A DNA stretch of 64,000 nucleotides from Bacteroidota bacterium (GTDB lineage: Bacteria; Bacteroidota; Ignavibacteria; Ignavibacteriales; Ignavibacteriaceae). A model generated the notes under the pieces. It worked only from the letters and a program-made list of their open reading frames with translations. It ran no database searches and was not told where the DNA came from. This document shows positions 53,820-62,675 of this stretch, in pieces; positions within the stretch are counted from its first letter, which is position 1; every line of letters starts with the position of its first letter. The translations under genes were made by a program, and so were the position numbers. The stretch spans positions 62,001-126,000 of the forward strand of contig JAIUOE010000003.1 of assembly GCA_020161395.1 (NCBI GenBank). Reading direction: 5' to 3'.

Positions 53820-54926
53820 TTGCTACAAAATCAAACTGAAGCAAAAAAACGAAATATTCTTTTCATTGGCGGCTCTCTTAACCAGACCACAATGATGCAC
53901 GAGATTTCAAAGCATTTTGAGAACGACGACCTCTATTTTTCACCCTACTACGGTGACGGTTACATCCATTTGTTAAGACGGGCAGGAATTCTCGATTTCT
54001 CAATCCTTGGAGGTAAATTCTTCGAAACAACAATGAGGTACCTTGAAGAGAACAATCTTAAAATCGACTACCGGGGTTTGCAGAGAAAATATGACCTCGT
54101 TTTCACCTGTCAGGATTTGATCTTCCCGAAAAACATTAAAAATTCGAGAGTAATTCTCGTTCAGGAAGGTATGACAGACCCGGAAAACATTATGTATTAC
54201 CTCGTAAAATATCTTGGATTCCCCCGGTACGCTGCCAGCACTTCAACCACAGGACTCTCTGATTTGTACGACCGCTTTTGTGTGGCATCTGAAGGATACA
54301 AGGAACACTTCATCAAAAAAGGAATAAAAAAAGAAAAACTGGTCGTTACCGGCATTCCCAATTTTGATAATTGTGAACAGTTCCTGCGGAACGAATTTCC
54401 TCATAAAAATTTCGTTCTTGTCGCCACATCCGATGCAAGAGAAACTCTCAAATTGGAGAACCGTATAAAGTTTATAAAAGAAGCAATCAAAATAGCCGGT
54501 GGCAGACAATTGATATTTAAACTTCATCCGAACGAAAAAGTGGAGAGGGCAACCGCTGAGATCAAAGCACTTGCCCCTGATGCAATAATCTATCCGACAG
54601 GTAACATCAATGAGATGATAGCAAATGCTGATGTGCTGGTTACGCAGTACTCTTCATGTTCATATGTCGGATTGGCACTTGGCAAGGAAGTTCACTCATA
54701 CTTCAACATAGAAGACCTCAAAAAGATGCTGCCGCTCCAAAACAAAGGTACTTCAGCAAGATCGATAGCTCAGGTTGGTATGTCACTGCTTGAAATGTCA
54801 CTCGATGAAGTGAAAGGAAGCAATAATGGGGGCACAACATCCTCCAAAATCAACTTTACAGACAAATCGAAATCGATTTCAGAAACCCGGTTAAACCGTT
54901 CACTTTCCACAAGAGAGAAATTTTAG
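53820..54926 (+). CDS. GT-B-fold glycosyltransferase / epimerase-like protein
   Basis: About 368 residues from the TTG at 53820. The core starts at RNILFIGGSLNQTTMMHEI and ends with the GT-B-type KLHPNEK and ADVLVTQYSSCSYVGLALGK motifs, seen in CDP-glycerol transferases, TagF-like and UDP-GlcNAc 2-epimerase-fold enzymes. Its exact activity is not clear. A longer frame opens at 53754, but that TTG is part of the promoter. The C-terminal 40 residues are Ser/Lys-rich and disordered. First gene of the sugar-acid cluster. Confidence 0.6.
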   Translation: MLQNQTEAKKRNILFIGGSLNQTTMMHEISKHFENDDLYFSPYYGDGYIHLLRRAGILDFSILGGKFFETTMRYLEENNLKIDYRGLQRKYDLVFTCQDLIFPKNIKNSRVILVQEGMTDPENIMYYLVKYLGFPRYAASTSTTGLSDLYDRFCVASEGYKEHFIKKGIKKEKLVVTGIPNFDNCEQFLRNEFPHKNFVLVATSDARETLKLENRIKFIKEAIKIAGGRQLIFKLHPNEKVERATAEIKALAPDAIIYPTGNINEMIANADVLVTQYSSCSYVGLALGKEVHSYFNIEDLKKMLPLQNKGTSARSIAQVGMSLLEMSLDEVKGSNNGGTTSSKINFTDKSKSISETRLNRSLSTREKF

Positions 54927-54927
54927 A

Positions 54928-55737
54928 TTGATACCTGTTGAAAAAATCGCCACTGTTATTCAAGCGAGAATGTCATCTACCCGCCTTCCGTATAAAGTGA
55001 TGCTTTCTTTGGCGGGGAAACCCCTGCTACAAAGATTGTACGAAAGAGTAAATGCCTCGGTACTTAAAGGAAGTGTAATAATTGCTACCTCAACAGATTC
55101 ATCCGATGATCCTGTGGAAAATTTTTGTAAAAGTGAAGGAATCAGATGTTATCGCGGGAGTTTGAATGATCTGCTTCAAAGGCATCTTGGTGCTGCCGAA
55201 ACGATTGGTGCAGAATTCGTAATCAAGATTCCTTCAGATGTCCCGCTGATTGATACAGGGGTTATAGGACGGGTTGTTACTGAATTTTTTAGAGACGGTG
55301 CCGGTTATGATTATCTTTCCAATCTCCATCCTGCAACTTATCCTGATGGAAATGATGTGGAGATCATGAAAATTGATGCTCTACGAAAAGCTGACCGGGA
55401 GGCAACCAAAGATTTTGAAAGAGAACACACCACCCCCTATCTTTGGGAAAATCCTCACCTTTTCAAAATCGGTAATGTCACCTGGGAGACTGGTTATGAC
55501 TACTCAATGTCCCACAGATGGACCATTGATTATGAAGAGGATTACCTGTTTATCAAAACGGTGTACGACGAGCTTTGGTCGCCGGATTACCATTTTTCCA
55601 TGATTGATATTCTAAATCTGCTCGATAGAAAACCCTCAATCGCTGCAATAAACAGCAAATTTGCGGGAGTAAACTGGTACAGGCACCACCTCAACGAACT
55701 CCATACAATTTCCAGTGAACAGACCAAAATTTTATAG
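54928..55737 (+). CDS. SpsF/NeuA-like cytidylyltransferase family protein
   Basis: A 269-residue nucleotidyltransferase-fold protein. The N-terminal KIATVIQARMSSTRLPYKVM is the SpsF/CMP-sugar-synthetase signature, with the basic ARxxSxRLPxK loop; the metal-binding IPSDVPLIDTGV follows near 93. SpsF-like proteins belong to spore-coat and surface polysaccharide clusters and are predicted to activate acidic sugars with CTP. In this context it may activate the product of the NeuB-like enzyme. Start is TTG, one base after the previous stop. Confidence 0.75.
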   Translation: MIPVEKIATVIQARMSSTRLPYKVMLSLAGKPLLQRLYERVNASVLKGSVIIATSTDSSDDPVENFCKSEGIRCYRGSLNDLLQRHLGAAETIGAEFVIKIPSDVPLIDTGVIGRVVTEFFRDGAGYDYLSNLHPATYPDGNDVEIMKIDALRKADREATKDFEREHTTPYLWENPHLFKIGNVTWETGYDYSMSHRWTIDYEEDYLFIKTVYDELWSPDYHFSMIDILNLLDRKPSIAAINSKFAGVNWYRHHLNELHTISSEQTKIL

Positions 55738-55764
55738 TAGTTAGAAAAACAAGAAAGTATTTGA

Positions 55765-57102
55765 ATGAGCAATAAAATAGCGTTTAACGAGAATTATCCT
55801 GACATCTCCGAGTCGAATAAACTTTATGAGAGATCGAAGGGGCTTATCCCTGCCTTCACTCAGACTCTGGCAAAAGGACCCGCACAATATGTAAACGGTG
55901 TCGCACCCAAATATCTGAAAAGAGGTAAAAACGCCCATGTCTGGGATGTGGATGGAAACGAGTATATTGATCTGAATATGGCTATCGGTCCTCTCTCTCT
56001 CGGTTACGCCATCCCTGAAATTGATCAGGCGATAAAAGATCAACTGGAAGACGGCATCACCTTCTCATTGATGCATCCGTTGGAAGTTGAAGTCGCAGAA
56101 TTGATTAGAGAAGTGGTGCCAAATACTGAATCGGTGAGATACAGCAAGACTGGTGCCGATGTGGTAAGTGCTGCTGTTCGCCTGGCAAGAGCTTTTACAA
56201 AAAAGAATAAAATCCTCTGTTGTGGATATCACGGGTGGCACGACTGGTATATTTCTGTCACCGATCGCAACGCAGGTATTCCTAAAGTAATTGAGGATAT
56301 GAGTTTTACAATCAATTACAACGACATCCAATCGGTAATCGATTCGATCGATGAAGATGTCGCATGCATTATCCTTGAGCCTTTCGTTTTTCAGGAACCA
56401 AGAGATAATTTTCTTCAGGAACTAAGAAGAATCTGTGATGAAAAAGGGATACTTCTTGTTTTCGATGAAATGTGGACAGGATTTCGCGTAGCCCTCGGAG
56501 GTGCACAGGAGTATTTTGGAGTAAGGGCGGACCTCGCTCTCTTCTCAAAGGCAGTTGCAAATGGAATGCCAATCGGCATCCTGACAGGCAGGAAGGACAT
56601 TATGGCACTGCTTGACAAGGATGTGTTTTTCTTCACGACTTTTGGTGGTGAAGCCCTCTCGTTAGCCGCAACCAAAGCTACGATTGAGTTCATGAAGAAG
56701 AACAATGTGCAGGGTGTAATAGCAGAAAAAGGAAGAAAACTGAAGGATGGCTATAATAAAATTGCCGCGGAACTCGGAATGAATTACACTTCATGTTCAG
56801 GATTCGACTGCAGAACCATTATGTCGTTTGACGCCTCCGCCGGAAATCCCCTTGAAATGAAATCACTTGTTCAGCAGGAAATGATAAAGAGAGGAGTGCT
56901 CTGGGGCGGATTCCACAATGTAAGTTTTTCACTCACTGATGAGGACATAGAACATGTGATTGCCTGCTACAGAGAAGTGCTCCCCATATTAAAAAAAGCA
57001 GTTCAGGATGGCAATGTTAAGGAATTGCTTCGCGGTGAACCAGTCGGACCTGTCTTCCGTAAAACATCGAATTTCAATATGAAACCCAGGAATATAGGTT
57101 AA
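55765..57102 (+). CDS. Class III aminotransferase (glutamate-1-semialdehyde aminomutase-like)
   Basis: A PLP enzyme of 445 residues, fold type I, class III. It shows YSKTGADVVSAAVRLARAFT, the YHGWHDWY substrate loop, the cofactor Asp in LLVFDEMWTGFR, and the Schiff-base Lys in ALFSKAVANGMP. Similarity is to the GSA aminomutase group, but the position between SpsF- and SDR-type sugar genes suggests transamination of a sugar intermediate rather than haem synthesis. This is an inference; a haem role would need hem genes nearby, and none are present. Confidence 0.8.
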   Translation: MSNKIAFNENYPDISESNKLYERSKGLIPAFTQTLAKGPAQYVNGVAPKYLKRGKNAHVWDVDGNEYIDLNMAIGPLSLGYAIPEIDQAIKDQLEDGITFSLMHPLEVEVAELIREVVPNTESVRYSKTGADVVSAAVRLARAFTKKNKILCCGYHGWHDWYISVTDRNAGIPKVIEDMSFTINYNDIQSVIDSIDEDVACIILEPFVFQEPRDNFLQELRRICDEKGILLVFDEMWTGFRVALGGAQEYFGVRADLALFSKAVANGMPIGILTGRKDIMALLDKDVFFFTTFGGEALSLAATKATIEFMKKNNVQGVIAEKGRKLKDGYNKIAAELGMNYTSCSGFDCRTIMSFDASAGNPLEMKSLVQQEMIKRGVLWGGFHNVSFSLTDEDIEHVIACYREVLPILKKAVQDGNVKELLRGEPVGPVFRKTSNFNMKPRNIG

Positions 57103-57103
57103 A

Positions 57104-57925
57104 ATGGAAAATATATTTAGCCTGTCCGGAAAGGTTGCAATTGTAACAGGTTCACTCGGACTGATCGGAAAAAATCACTGCCGGGCTCTTATAAATGCTG
57201 GAGCGAATGTTGTGGTCACCGATATAAATGGTGCGCAATGTGAAGAGTTTGCACGGGAAATCTCCCCTGACAATGACTCGACAAAAGTAATTGGTTTCGG
57301 AGCAGACATTACTTCTCCAAAGGAAATAGAGAATCTGCGTGATTTCACTTTGGAAAGATTGGGAAGAATCGACATTCTCGTCAATAATGCTGCAATTAAC
57401 GACAAATTTGAAGATCCCGCAGCACTTTTTGAGCAATCCAAATTTGAGAACTACCCTCTTGACCTGTGGAACAAGTCCCTGACTGTAAATGTCACCGGTA
57501 TGTTTCTTTGTTCTCAAATTATTGGTAAAGTGATGGCAGATGCAGGTAAAGGCAGCATTATAAATGTCGCTTCAACTTACGGGGTTGTTGCTCCCAATCA
57601 GGACCTGTATATAGATTCTGAAGGAGTTCAGAAATTCTATAAAACTCCTGCCTATCCTGTAACCAAAGGAGCGGTAATCTCATTCACAAAATATCTCGCC
57701 GCCTATTGGGGTGAAAAGGGGGTCAGGGTAAACACTCTCACGCCCGGCGGAGTCGAGAACAATCAGGATGAGTATTTTATAAATGAATATTCAAAACGCA
57801 CACCATTAAAAAGGATGGCTCAACCTGATGATTACATGGGGGCGCTTGTTTTCCTCGCATCAGATTCCTCCTCTTACATGACAGGAGCCAACCTTGTGGT
57901 TGATGGAGGATTCACAATATGGTAG
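57104..57925 (+). CDS. SDR-family oxidoreductase
   Basis: A 273-residue short-chain dehydrogenase: cofactor loop TGSLGLIGKNH near 15, NNAAIND near 91, the catalytic Ser in NVASTYG, and YPVTK as the YxxxK motif (about 185). C-terminal MTGANLVVDGGF is the classical SDR ending. It probably reduces or oxidises a sugar hydroxyl. It lies between the aminotransferase (one-base gap) and the KdsC-like gene (seven-base overlap). Confidence 0.88.
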   Translation: MENIFSLSGKVAIVTGSLGLIGKNHCRALINAGANVVVTDINGAQCEEFAREISPDNDSTKVIGFGADITSPKEIENLRDFTLERLGRIDILVNNAAINDKFEDPAALFEQSKFENYPLDLWNKSLTVNVTGMFLCSQIIGKVMADAGKGSIINVASTYGVVAPNQDLYIDSEGVQKFYKTPAYPVTKGAVISFTKYLAAYWGEKGVRVNTLTPGGVENNQDEYFINEYSKRTPLKRMAQPDDYMGALVFLASDSSSYMTGANLVVDGGFTIW

Positions 57926-58449
57926 ATTTGTCAGGACTTAAGATTCCTCTCGATGAGGCAGTCTTAAAAGCAAAAAAATTAAAAATAATCATCACTGATG
58001 TTGACGGAGTTCTTACCGATACTGGGGTTTTTTATTCCGCAGAAGGGGAAGCGATGAAAAGGTTTTCCATCAGGGACGGAATGGGAGTCGAAAGACTGCG
58101 CACTGAGTGTGGAGTTGATACAGGTATCATGACCGGTGAAAACTCGCCGGCTGTCACGAAACGGGCGGAAAAACTGAAAATCGTTCACTATTTCCCTGGA
58201 ATAAAAGACAAAAAATCAGTCTTCCGGGAAATTATTGCTTCAGGAAATTTTTCACCGGAAGAAATAGCATTCATTGGAGACGATTACAACGATATCGGCA
58301 TTATTGAAGAGGCAGCTTTCACGGCTTCCCCTGCCGATGGAATGCCGTATATCAGATCCCTTGTTGATTATGTCTGTTCAGTGAATGCGGGTTATGGTGC
58401 CTTTAGAGATTTTGCCGAACTGATAATCCATCTCAGGCAGAATTATTAA
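57919..58449 (+). CDS. KdsC-like HAD phosphatase
   Basis: A 176-residue HAD phosphatase without a cap, like KdsC, which dephosphorylates KDO-8-phosphate. Nucleophile motif ITDVDGVLTD (Asp27, Asp29), MTGEN at 71-75, Lys99 of motif III, and GDDYND at 120-125. Next to a NeuB-type synthase the natural role is removing phosphate from a nonulosonic acid or a related 3-deoxy sugar acid. Four-base start coupling with the SDR gene is likely. Confidence 0.85.
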   Translation: MVDLSGLKIPLDEAVLKAKKLKIIITDVDGVLTDTGVFYSAEGEAMKRFSIRDGMGVERLRTECGVDTGIMTGENSPAVTKRAEKLKIVHYFPGIKDKKSVFREIIASGNFSPEEIAFIGDDYNDIGIIEEAAFTASPADGMPYIRSLVDYVCSVNAGYGAFRDFAELIIHLRQNY

Positions 58450-58495
58450 CCAATCGGGTTTGAACAGGTATTTTACAAGTTAAGCGGACCAAATT

Positions 58496-58507
58496 CTTAT
58501 ATATAAG
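58496..58507. promoter_or_regulatory. 12-bp palindrome CTTATATATAAG before the NeuB-like gene
   Basis: A perfect palindrome overlapping the Shine-Dalgarno (AAGAGG) of the next gene. In a 67-base gap it is the only notable structure; it could be a -10 region, an operator or a short mRNA hairpin. Confidence 0.3.
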
Positions 58508-58516
58508 AGGTTTTTT

Positions 58517-59398
58517 TTGAGAAATGAAAGATTAATTAAGGTTGGTAATCGATTTATTGGTGACGGACAACCTTGTTTTGTGATTGCCGAGATTGGCATC
58601 AATCATAATGGATCAGTTGAAATTGCTAAAAAACTGATAGACGGAGCTGCAAATGCAGGATGCGACGCAGTCAAATTTCAGAAGCGGACTCCCGAAATTT
58701 GTGTACCCAGGGATCAGTGGAATATCGAGAGAGACACTCCATGGGGCAGAATGACCTATATCGATTACCGTCACAGAATGGAGTTTACACCCGACCAGTT
58801 TGGAGAAATAGCAGAACATTGCAGGGCAAAAGGAATTGAGTGGTTCGCTTCGTGCTGGGATGAAGATGCTGTCGATTTTATTGAAGAGTTCAATCCCTCA
58901 CTTTATAAAATCGCATCTGCTTCCCTGACTGACCATAATCTGTTAAAAAAACATGTAAATTTGGCAAAACCATGTATTTTGTCTACAGGAATGTCGACGA
59001 TAGATGAAATTGAAGAAGCCGTTGAAGTTTTTGATATTGAAAATCTTTTACTGGCTCACGCTACTTCAACTTATCCTTGTCCACTTGAGGAACTAAACCT
59101 GAAGATGATTTTAACTCTCAAAACCATGTACCCTCACACTGTAATTGGTTACTCAGGTCACGAGACGGGTCTGGCACCAACCGAGGCTGCTGTTGCAATG
59201 GGTGCAGCTTTTGTAGAACGACATATTACCCTCGACAGGGCAATGTGGGGCTCTGATCAGGCTGCTTCAGTAGAAGTCGGAGGATTTGCGAAGCTTGTCG
59301 CCAATATCAGAGATATCGAGACAGCTCTGGGTGACGGTATCAAAAAAGTTTATGAGAGCGAAAAAGGTCCAAGGAAAAAACTGAGAAGAGTATTGTAG
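58517..59398 (+). CDS. NeuB-family sugar-acid synthase (no SAF domain)
   Basis: A 293-residue TIM barrel of the NeuB/SpsE family, which condenses phosphoenolpyruvate with an amino sugar to give a nonulosonic acid. Motifs: AEIGINHNG at 24-32, AVKFQKRTPE near 53, LSTGMST, ATSTYPCP and YSGHETG. Two oddities: the C-terminal SAF/antifreeze-like domain of standard NeuB (about 350 residues) is absent, and the usual GPDH of the LDRxM loop reads GSDQAAS. Start is TTG with AAGAGG upstream. Confidence 0.85.
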   Translation: MRNERLIKVGNRFIGDGQPCFVIAEIGINHNGSVEIAKKLIDGAANAGCDAVKFQKRTPEICVPRDQWNIERDTPWGRMTYIDYRHRMEFTPDQFGEIAEHCRAKGIEWFASCWDEDAVDFIEEFNPSLYKIASASLTDHNLLKKHVNLAKPCILSTGMSTIDEIEEAVEVFDIENLLLAHATSTYPCPLEELNLKMILTLKTMYPHTVIGYSGHETGLAPTEAAVAMGAAFVERHITLDRAMWGSDQAASVEVGGFAKLVANIRDIETALGDGIKKVYESEKGPRKKLRRVL

Positions 59399-59409
59399 GA
59401 GAGTCTGTT

Positions 59410-60228
59410 TTGGAAATCATCATAAATTTCATAAAAAATTACCTGCTAAATCTTGACACAGCGACTGTTGTAACAGGTTCGATAATCGTCATCTTCGCCA
59501 TAACCCTCATACTTCTCGAAAAAAAATTTCCCTACACAAAAGGGCAAAAGCTCCTTCGTGAGGGATTTTTCAACGATCTTGTTCTTTACACCATTGTTCA
59601 GTCGTATGTTTTGGGACTTGTCATCGGTGAATTAATTAAGTTTATCGACAGTCAGACCGGCATCCAAAGATACCAGCTTCTTACGGATGTGCCGGTGTGG
59701 ATTATCGTACTCGGCTCCCTCTTCTTTCACGATTTCTATATCTACTGGTTCCACAGGTGGATGCACAACAACAAATATTTGTGGAGACTGCATGAGGCTC
59801 ATCACTCGACGAAGGAGGTTGACTGGTTGTCGGGCTCCCGGTCACATGCTCTGGAAATCCTGATCAACCAGACTGTTGAGTTTGCCCCTTTCATTCTGTT
59901 GGGCGCTCCTGCTGAGGCTGCCATTATTAAAGGGTGTATTTCCGCTGTCTGGGGAATGTGGATTCATGCGAATCTCGATGTCCACACCGGGAAACTCCAC
60001 TACATAATTAACGGACCTGAAATGCACCGCTGGCACCATTCAGACAAACACGAGGAAGCCTATAACACCAATTATGCAACCAAGTTTGCTTTCTGGGATT
60101 ATCTTTTTGGGTCTGCTTTCTTCCCTGATGGCGAAAAACCAAAATATTACGGATTGTCTGAGTTTTTCCCCTCAAATTATGTAAAACAGTTCTTCTACGC
60201 ATTCAGAAGGATGAGAGAAGAGGGATGA
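59410..60228 (+). CDS. Sterol desaturase / fatty acid hydroxylase family protein
   Basis: A di-iron membrane oxygenase of 272 residues with four hydrophobic segments and the three His boxes: HDFYIYWFHRWMH near 109, LHEAHHSTKE near 129, and MHRWHHSDKHEEAYNTNY near 204. It probably hydroxylates or desaturates a lipid. TTG start with GGAGAG upstream. The last seven or eight codons and the stop are made of units of the 14-base repeat array (60206-60310), so its C-terminus may be a late addition. Possibly unrelated in function to the sugar genes. Confidence 0.85.
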   Translation: MEIIINFIKNYLLNLDTATVVTGSIIVIFAITLILLEKKFPYTKGQKLLREGFFNDLVLYTIVQSYVLGLVIGELIKFIDSQTGIQRYQLLTDVPVWIIVLGSLFFHDFYIYWFHRWMHNNKYLWRLHEAHHSTKEVDWLSGSRSHALEILINQTVEFAPFILLGAPAEAAIIKGCISAVWGMWIHANLDVHTGKLHYIINGPEMHRWHHSDKHEEAYNTNYATKFAFWDYLFGSAFFPDGEKPKYYGLSEFFPSNYVKQFFYAFRRMREEG

Positions 60229-60310
60229 ATTACGAAGGCTGAGGAATGAATGGTGAAGGATGAATAGCGAAGGATGAAGTCAGAAGGCTGAATAGCGAAG
60301 GATGAATTGC
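60206..60310 (+). repeat. 14-base (7-base) tandem repeat array across the desaturase stop codon
   Basis: Units in phase from 60206: GAAGGATGAGAGAA, GAGGGATGAATTAC, GAAGGCTGAGGAAT, the half unit GAATGGT, then four 14-base units (60255, 60269, 60283, 60297) close to GAAGGATGAATAGC. The first two lie in coding sequence and the second supplies the stop codon TGA. The half unit shows that the basic period is seven bases. Confidence 0.8.
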
Positions 60311-60315
60311 AAAAG

Positions 60316-60344
60316 AAAAGGCTGTCGGGTTTCGGCAGCCTTTT
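60316..60344. terminator. Rho-independent terminator after the sugar-acid cluster
   Basis: AAAAGGCTGTCG / CGGCAGCCTTTT stem with one G-U pair around a 5-base loop, then a T-run. The A-run on the other side makes it usable for the minus-strand FG-GAP gene as well. Confidence 0.85.
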
Positions 60345-60379
60345 TTATTGAGATCTAAATTATCAGTTTGCAGTGTTAT

Positions 60380-62368
60380 CTATTTCAGATAAACTATTTT
60401 AACCACTCCGGAAGTTTTGCTGTTTGAAACTGAAAACAGATAAACACCCGAGGGTACTGAAAGTTCCGAAAAATCAATCGAATAGTCAACCGCTCCGGCT
60501 TGAGATACATTCATTACTTTCCTTGAGATCACTTCGCCTGTAATTCCGGTAATTTGAATGGTATACTCTCCTGCATCCGCAAATGAAATCTGTATTTTCG
60601 CCATATTATTAAACGGATTGGGATATGCATTTGAGATCGTGAATGTATTTGGTACAGGGGTGACGTCATTCACTGAAACAGGTGCAAAAAGATTTTTGTA
60701 TGCGAAGAAGTTTCCATCCGAATCTCCGATTATCAGATCCTTTTTTGTGTCTCCATCGATATCAGCAAAATATGGTGTGGAATTTTGATCCATCTCAATT
60801 CCTGCAACCAGAGTACTGTTGTTGGTCCAGACAGGTGCAGTTGCAGTTCCGGAGTTTTCATAATACTTAAGGTCTCCCCAGAGGCTCCCTATTATGAGAT
60901 CGTAATCACCGTCATTGTCAACATCACCGAACGAGGGACGGTTGTAAGATCCAAAGTTGATCCCGGCTATCATCGAAGGATTGGAGGTAAAGGTGTTGTT
61001 TCCGACATTCTCCATAAAAACTACATTTGATGCTGTTTCAGCTCCGACAAGAAGGTCCATGTCTCCGTCTCCATCCAAATCGACGGGTGCCGGAACGCTC
61101 GTCCAACCAATGTCAACTGCTGAAAACCAGTTAGCCTGTGTGAAACTGCCGTTATTATTTAAATAGAGGTAAACTTTTCCATCGGTGGCACCGGTAACCA
61201 CATCATAATCTCCATCTTTGTCGAAGTCAGCAAATCTCGGTATCGAATACGAGGAAGTTGACATATTCCCGTAATTACCGGAGGTCAGGGCAAACTGGGG
61301 AGCAAATTTAGTACCATTGTTTTGCACGAGTCTGATCTGTCCTGTGGAAGTTCCTGTTATCAAATCAAAATCGCCATCATTATCAAAATCTGCGAGGGAT
61401 GCTGTTGAGTTGCCGGACACCTTAACCACGGGGAAATATGTACCATTATATGCAAAGACAGGTGATGTCAGGGTACCATTATTTTGATACATTAAAATGT
61501 TGCCATCATCAGTCCCGTAGATGAGGTCGCGATCACCATCGTTATCGATATCCACAAGGTCAGGATTCTTCCAGTAGTGGGAAGTTTCGGTCGTAAAAAC
61601 ATCAGCAACGCCTGTCCAAACGGGTGCATTCACTGTACCGCTGTTTCTGTAATAAAGAAAAGAAGCCAGATCCCTGCCAAGCAAAAGATCAAGTTTCCCG
61701 TCATTATTCAAATCTGCAAGTCTTGGGTAGGAATTTCTTCCTATGTCCGGAATTCCGGCAACAAATGCCTGATACTGTTCGAATACAGGCTCTGTCGGAG
61801 TGCCGATATTCCTGAAACCAAGAGTAAGTCCCGGGGTTGGTCCACCAAGAAGCGACTCCCCTATTCCGGCTAAAAGATCAAAATCACCATCTCCATCAAG
61901 GTCACCAAATTCAGGTTTGGCATCAGTCCCAATCAGATTGTTCACATTAATAAAAATTGAGTCCTTTTTCACCCATTCCGGAGCTGATATTGTGCCAAAA
62001 TTTAGAAAACAGGTAAATCCTCTGAATCCTCCTGTTACAAAATCCATTTTACCATCACCATTCAGATCCACAAAAACACCATATGAATAGCTGTTTGTAG
62101 GATCCAAAAGAGCAATTTGTGCGAGATAGACAGTGTCCTCTGTAAAATGAGGTTTGCCGTTTACCGGATCATTACGGTAAAATCTGGCATCACTGCCAAG
62201 GTAACACAGACTTAAGTCTTTGTCTCCGTCGTTGTCATAGTCAATGAAAAACGGTGCAGTGAAATGCTTCATTAACAGGCCTGTAGGATTAAACACTCCC
62301 TTCATTTCTGACCAGTTTTGAGAAAATAGGTTAATAGTAAAAAGTAAGGATAATATTAGGTATCGCAT
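60380..62368 (-). CDS. FG-GAP/VCBS repeat protein with T9SS sorting domain
   Basis: A 662-residue secreted protein with a signal peptide (about 1-17). Around ten repeats carry Ca-binding loops of the type DLDGDGDFDLLAG, DVDNDGDYDLIIG and DFDNDGDFDLITG, giving an integrin-like beta-propeller region (about 35-565). A C-terminal T9SS type A domain (about 575-662) has SNAYPNPFNNMAK and SGVYLFSVSNSK. It is probably an adhesin or binding protein at the cell surface; ligand unknown. Single gene. Confidence 0.88.
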   Translation of the reverse strand: MRYLILSLLFTINLFSQNWSEMKGVFNPTGLLMKHFTAPFFIDYDNDGDKDLSLCYLGSDARFYRNDPVNGKPHFTEDTVYLAQIALLDPTNSYSYGVFVDLNGDGKMDFVTGGFRGFTCFLNFGTISAPEWVKKDSIFINVNNLIGTDAKPEFGDLDGDGDFDLLAGIGESLLGGPTPGLTLGFRNIGTPTEPVFEQYQAFVAGIPDIGRNSYPRLADLNNDGKLDLLLGRDLASFLYYRNSGTVNAPVWTGVADVFTTETSHYWKNPDLVDIDNDGDRDLIYGTDDGNILMYQNNGTLTSPVFAYNGTYFPVVKVSGNSTASLADFDNDGDFDLITGTSTGQIRLVQNNGTKFAPQFALTSGNYGNMSTSSYSIPRFADFDKDGDYDVVTGATDGKVYLYLNNNGSFTQANWFSAVDIGWTSVPAPVDLDGDGDMDLLVGAETASNVVFMENVGNNTFTSNPSMIAGINFGSYNRPSFGDVDNDGDYDLIIGSLWGDLKYYENSGTATAPVWTNNSTLVAGIEMDQNSTPYFADIDGDTKKDLIIGDSDGNFFAYKNLFAPVSVNDVTPVPNTFTISNAYPNPFNNMAKIQISFADAGEYTIQITGITGEVISRKVMNVSQAGAVDYSIDFSELSVPSGVYLFSVSNSKTSGVVKIVYLK

Positions 62369-62675
62369 GTTTTCTTCATTTATTTATAATAATAATTTGA
62401 TTATGCAATTTAGGAATTTTTATCCAATTATTGTTGATAGAGAGTACCTGATTCATATTTCTCTCCATGAGTGGAAATTTTGGAAGGCAAATGGCGCCAG
62501 TTCACTGAATTTATAGCGGATACTGAATCCGTAACAATCAGAAAGCAGAAAATATTTTTGCAAAATAAAAATAGTATGCAGATAATTTGAAATTTTTTTT
62601 GTAATTTTCAGTCATATTAGATGTGAAATAGTATATAATCAAAGATACTAACTTAATTAATGGTGAAAAATACAA
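62369..62675. other. Intergenic stretch with two divergent promoters
   Basis: About 307 AT-rich bases between the divergent FG-GAP and Xre genes. No small gene or RNA was recognised. The only clear structure is the inverted repeat at 62629-62650. A weak TTGGAT/CATAAT pair (16-base spacer) on the minus strand could serve the FG-GAP gene. Confidence 0.5.
62629..62650. promoter_or_regulatory. Operator candidate of the Xre regulator
   Basis: TAGTAT and ATACTA separated by ten bases, with a TATAAT -10-like box (62634-62639) inside. A repressor bound here would cover the promoter of the Xre gene 26 bases downstream, as in autoregulated Xre systems. Confidence 0.4.

Noticed and set aside
55765-57102. 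hemL of haem synthesis
   Set aside because: The class III aminotransferase lies among sugar genes with no hem genes; assigned only as GSAM-like.
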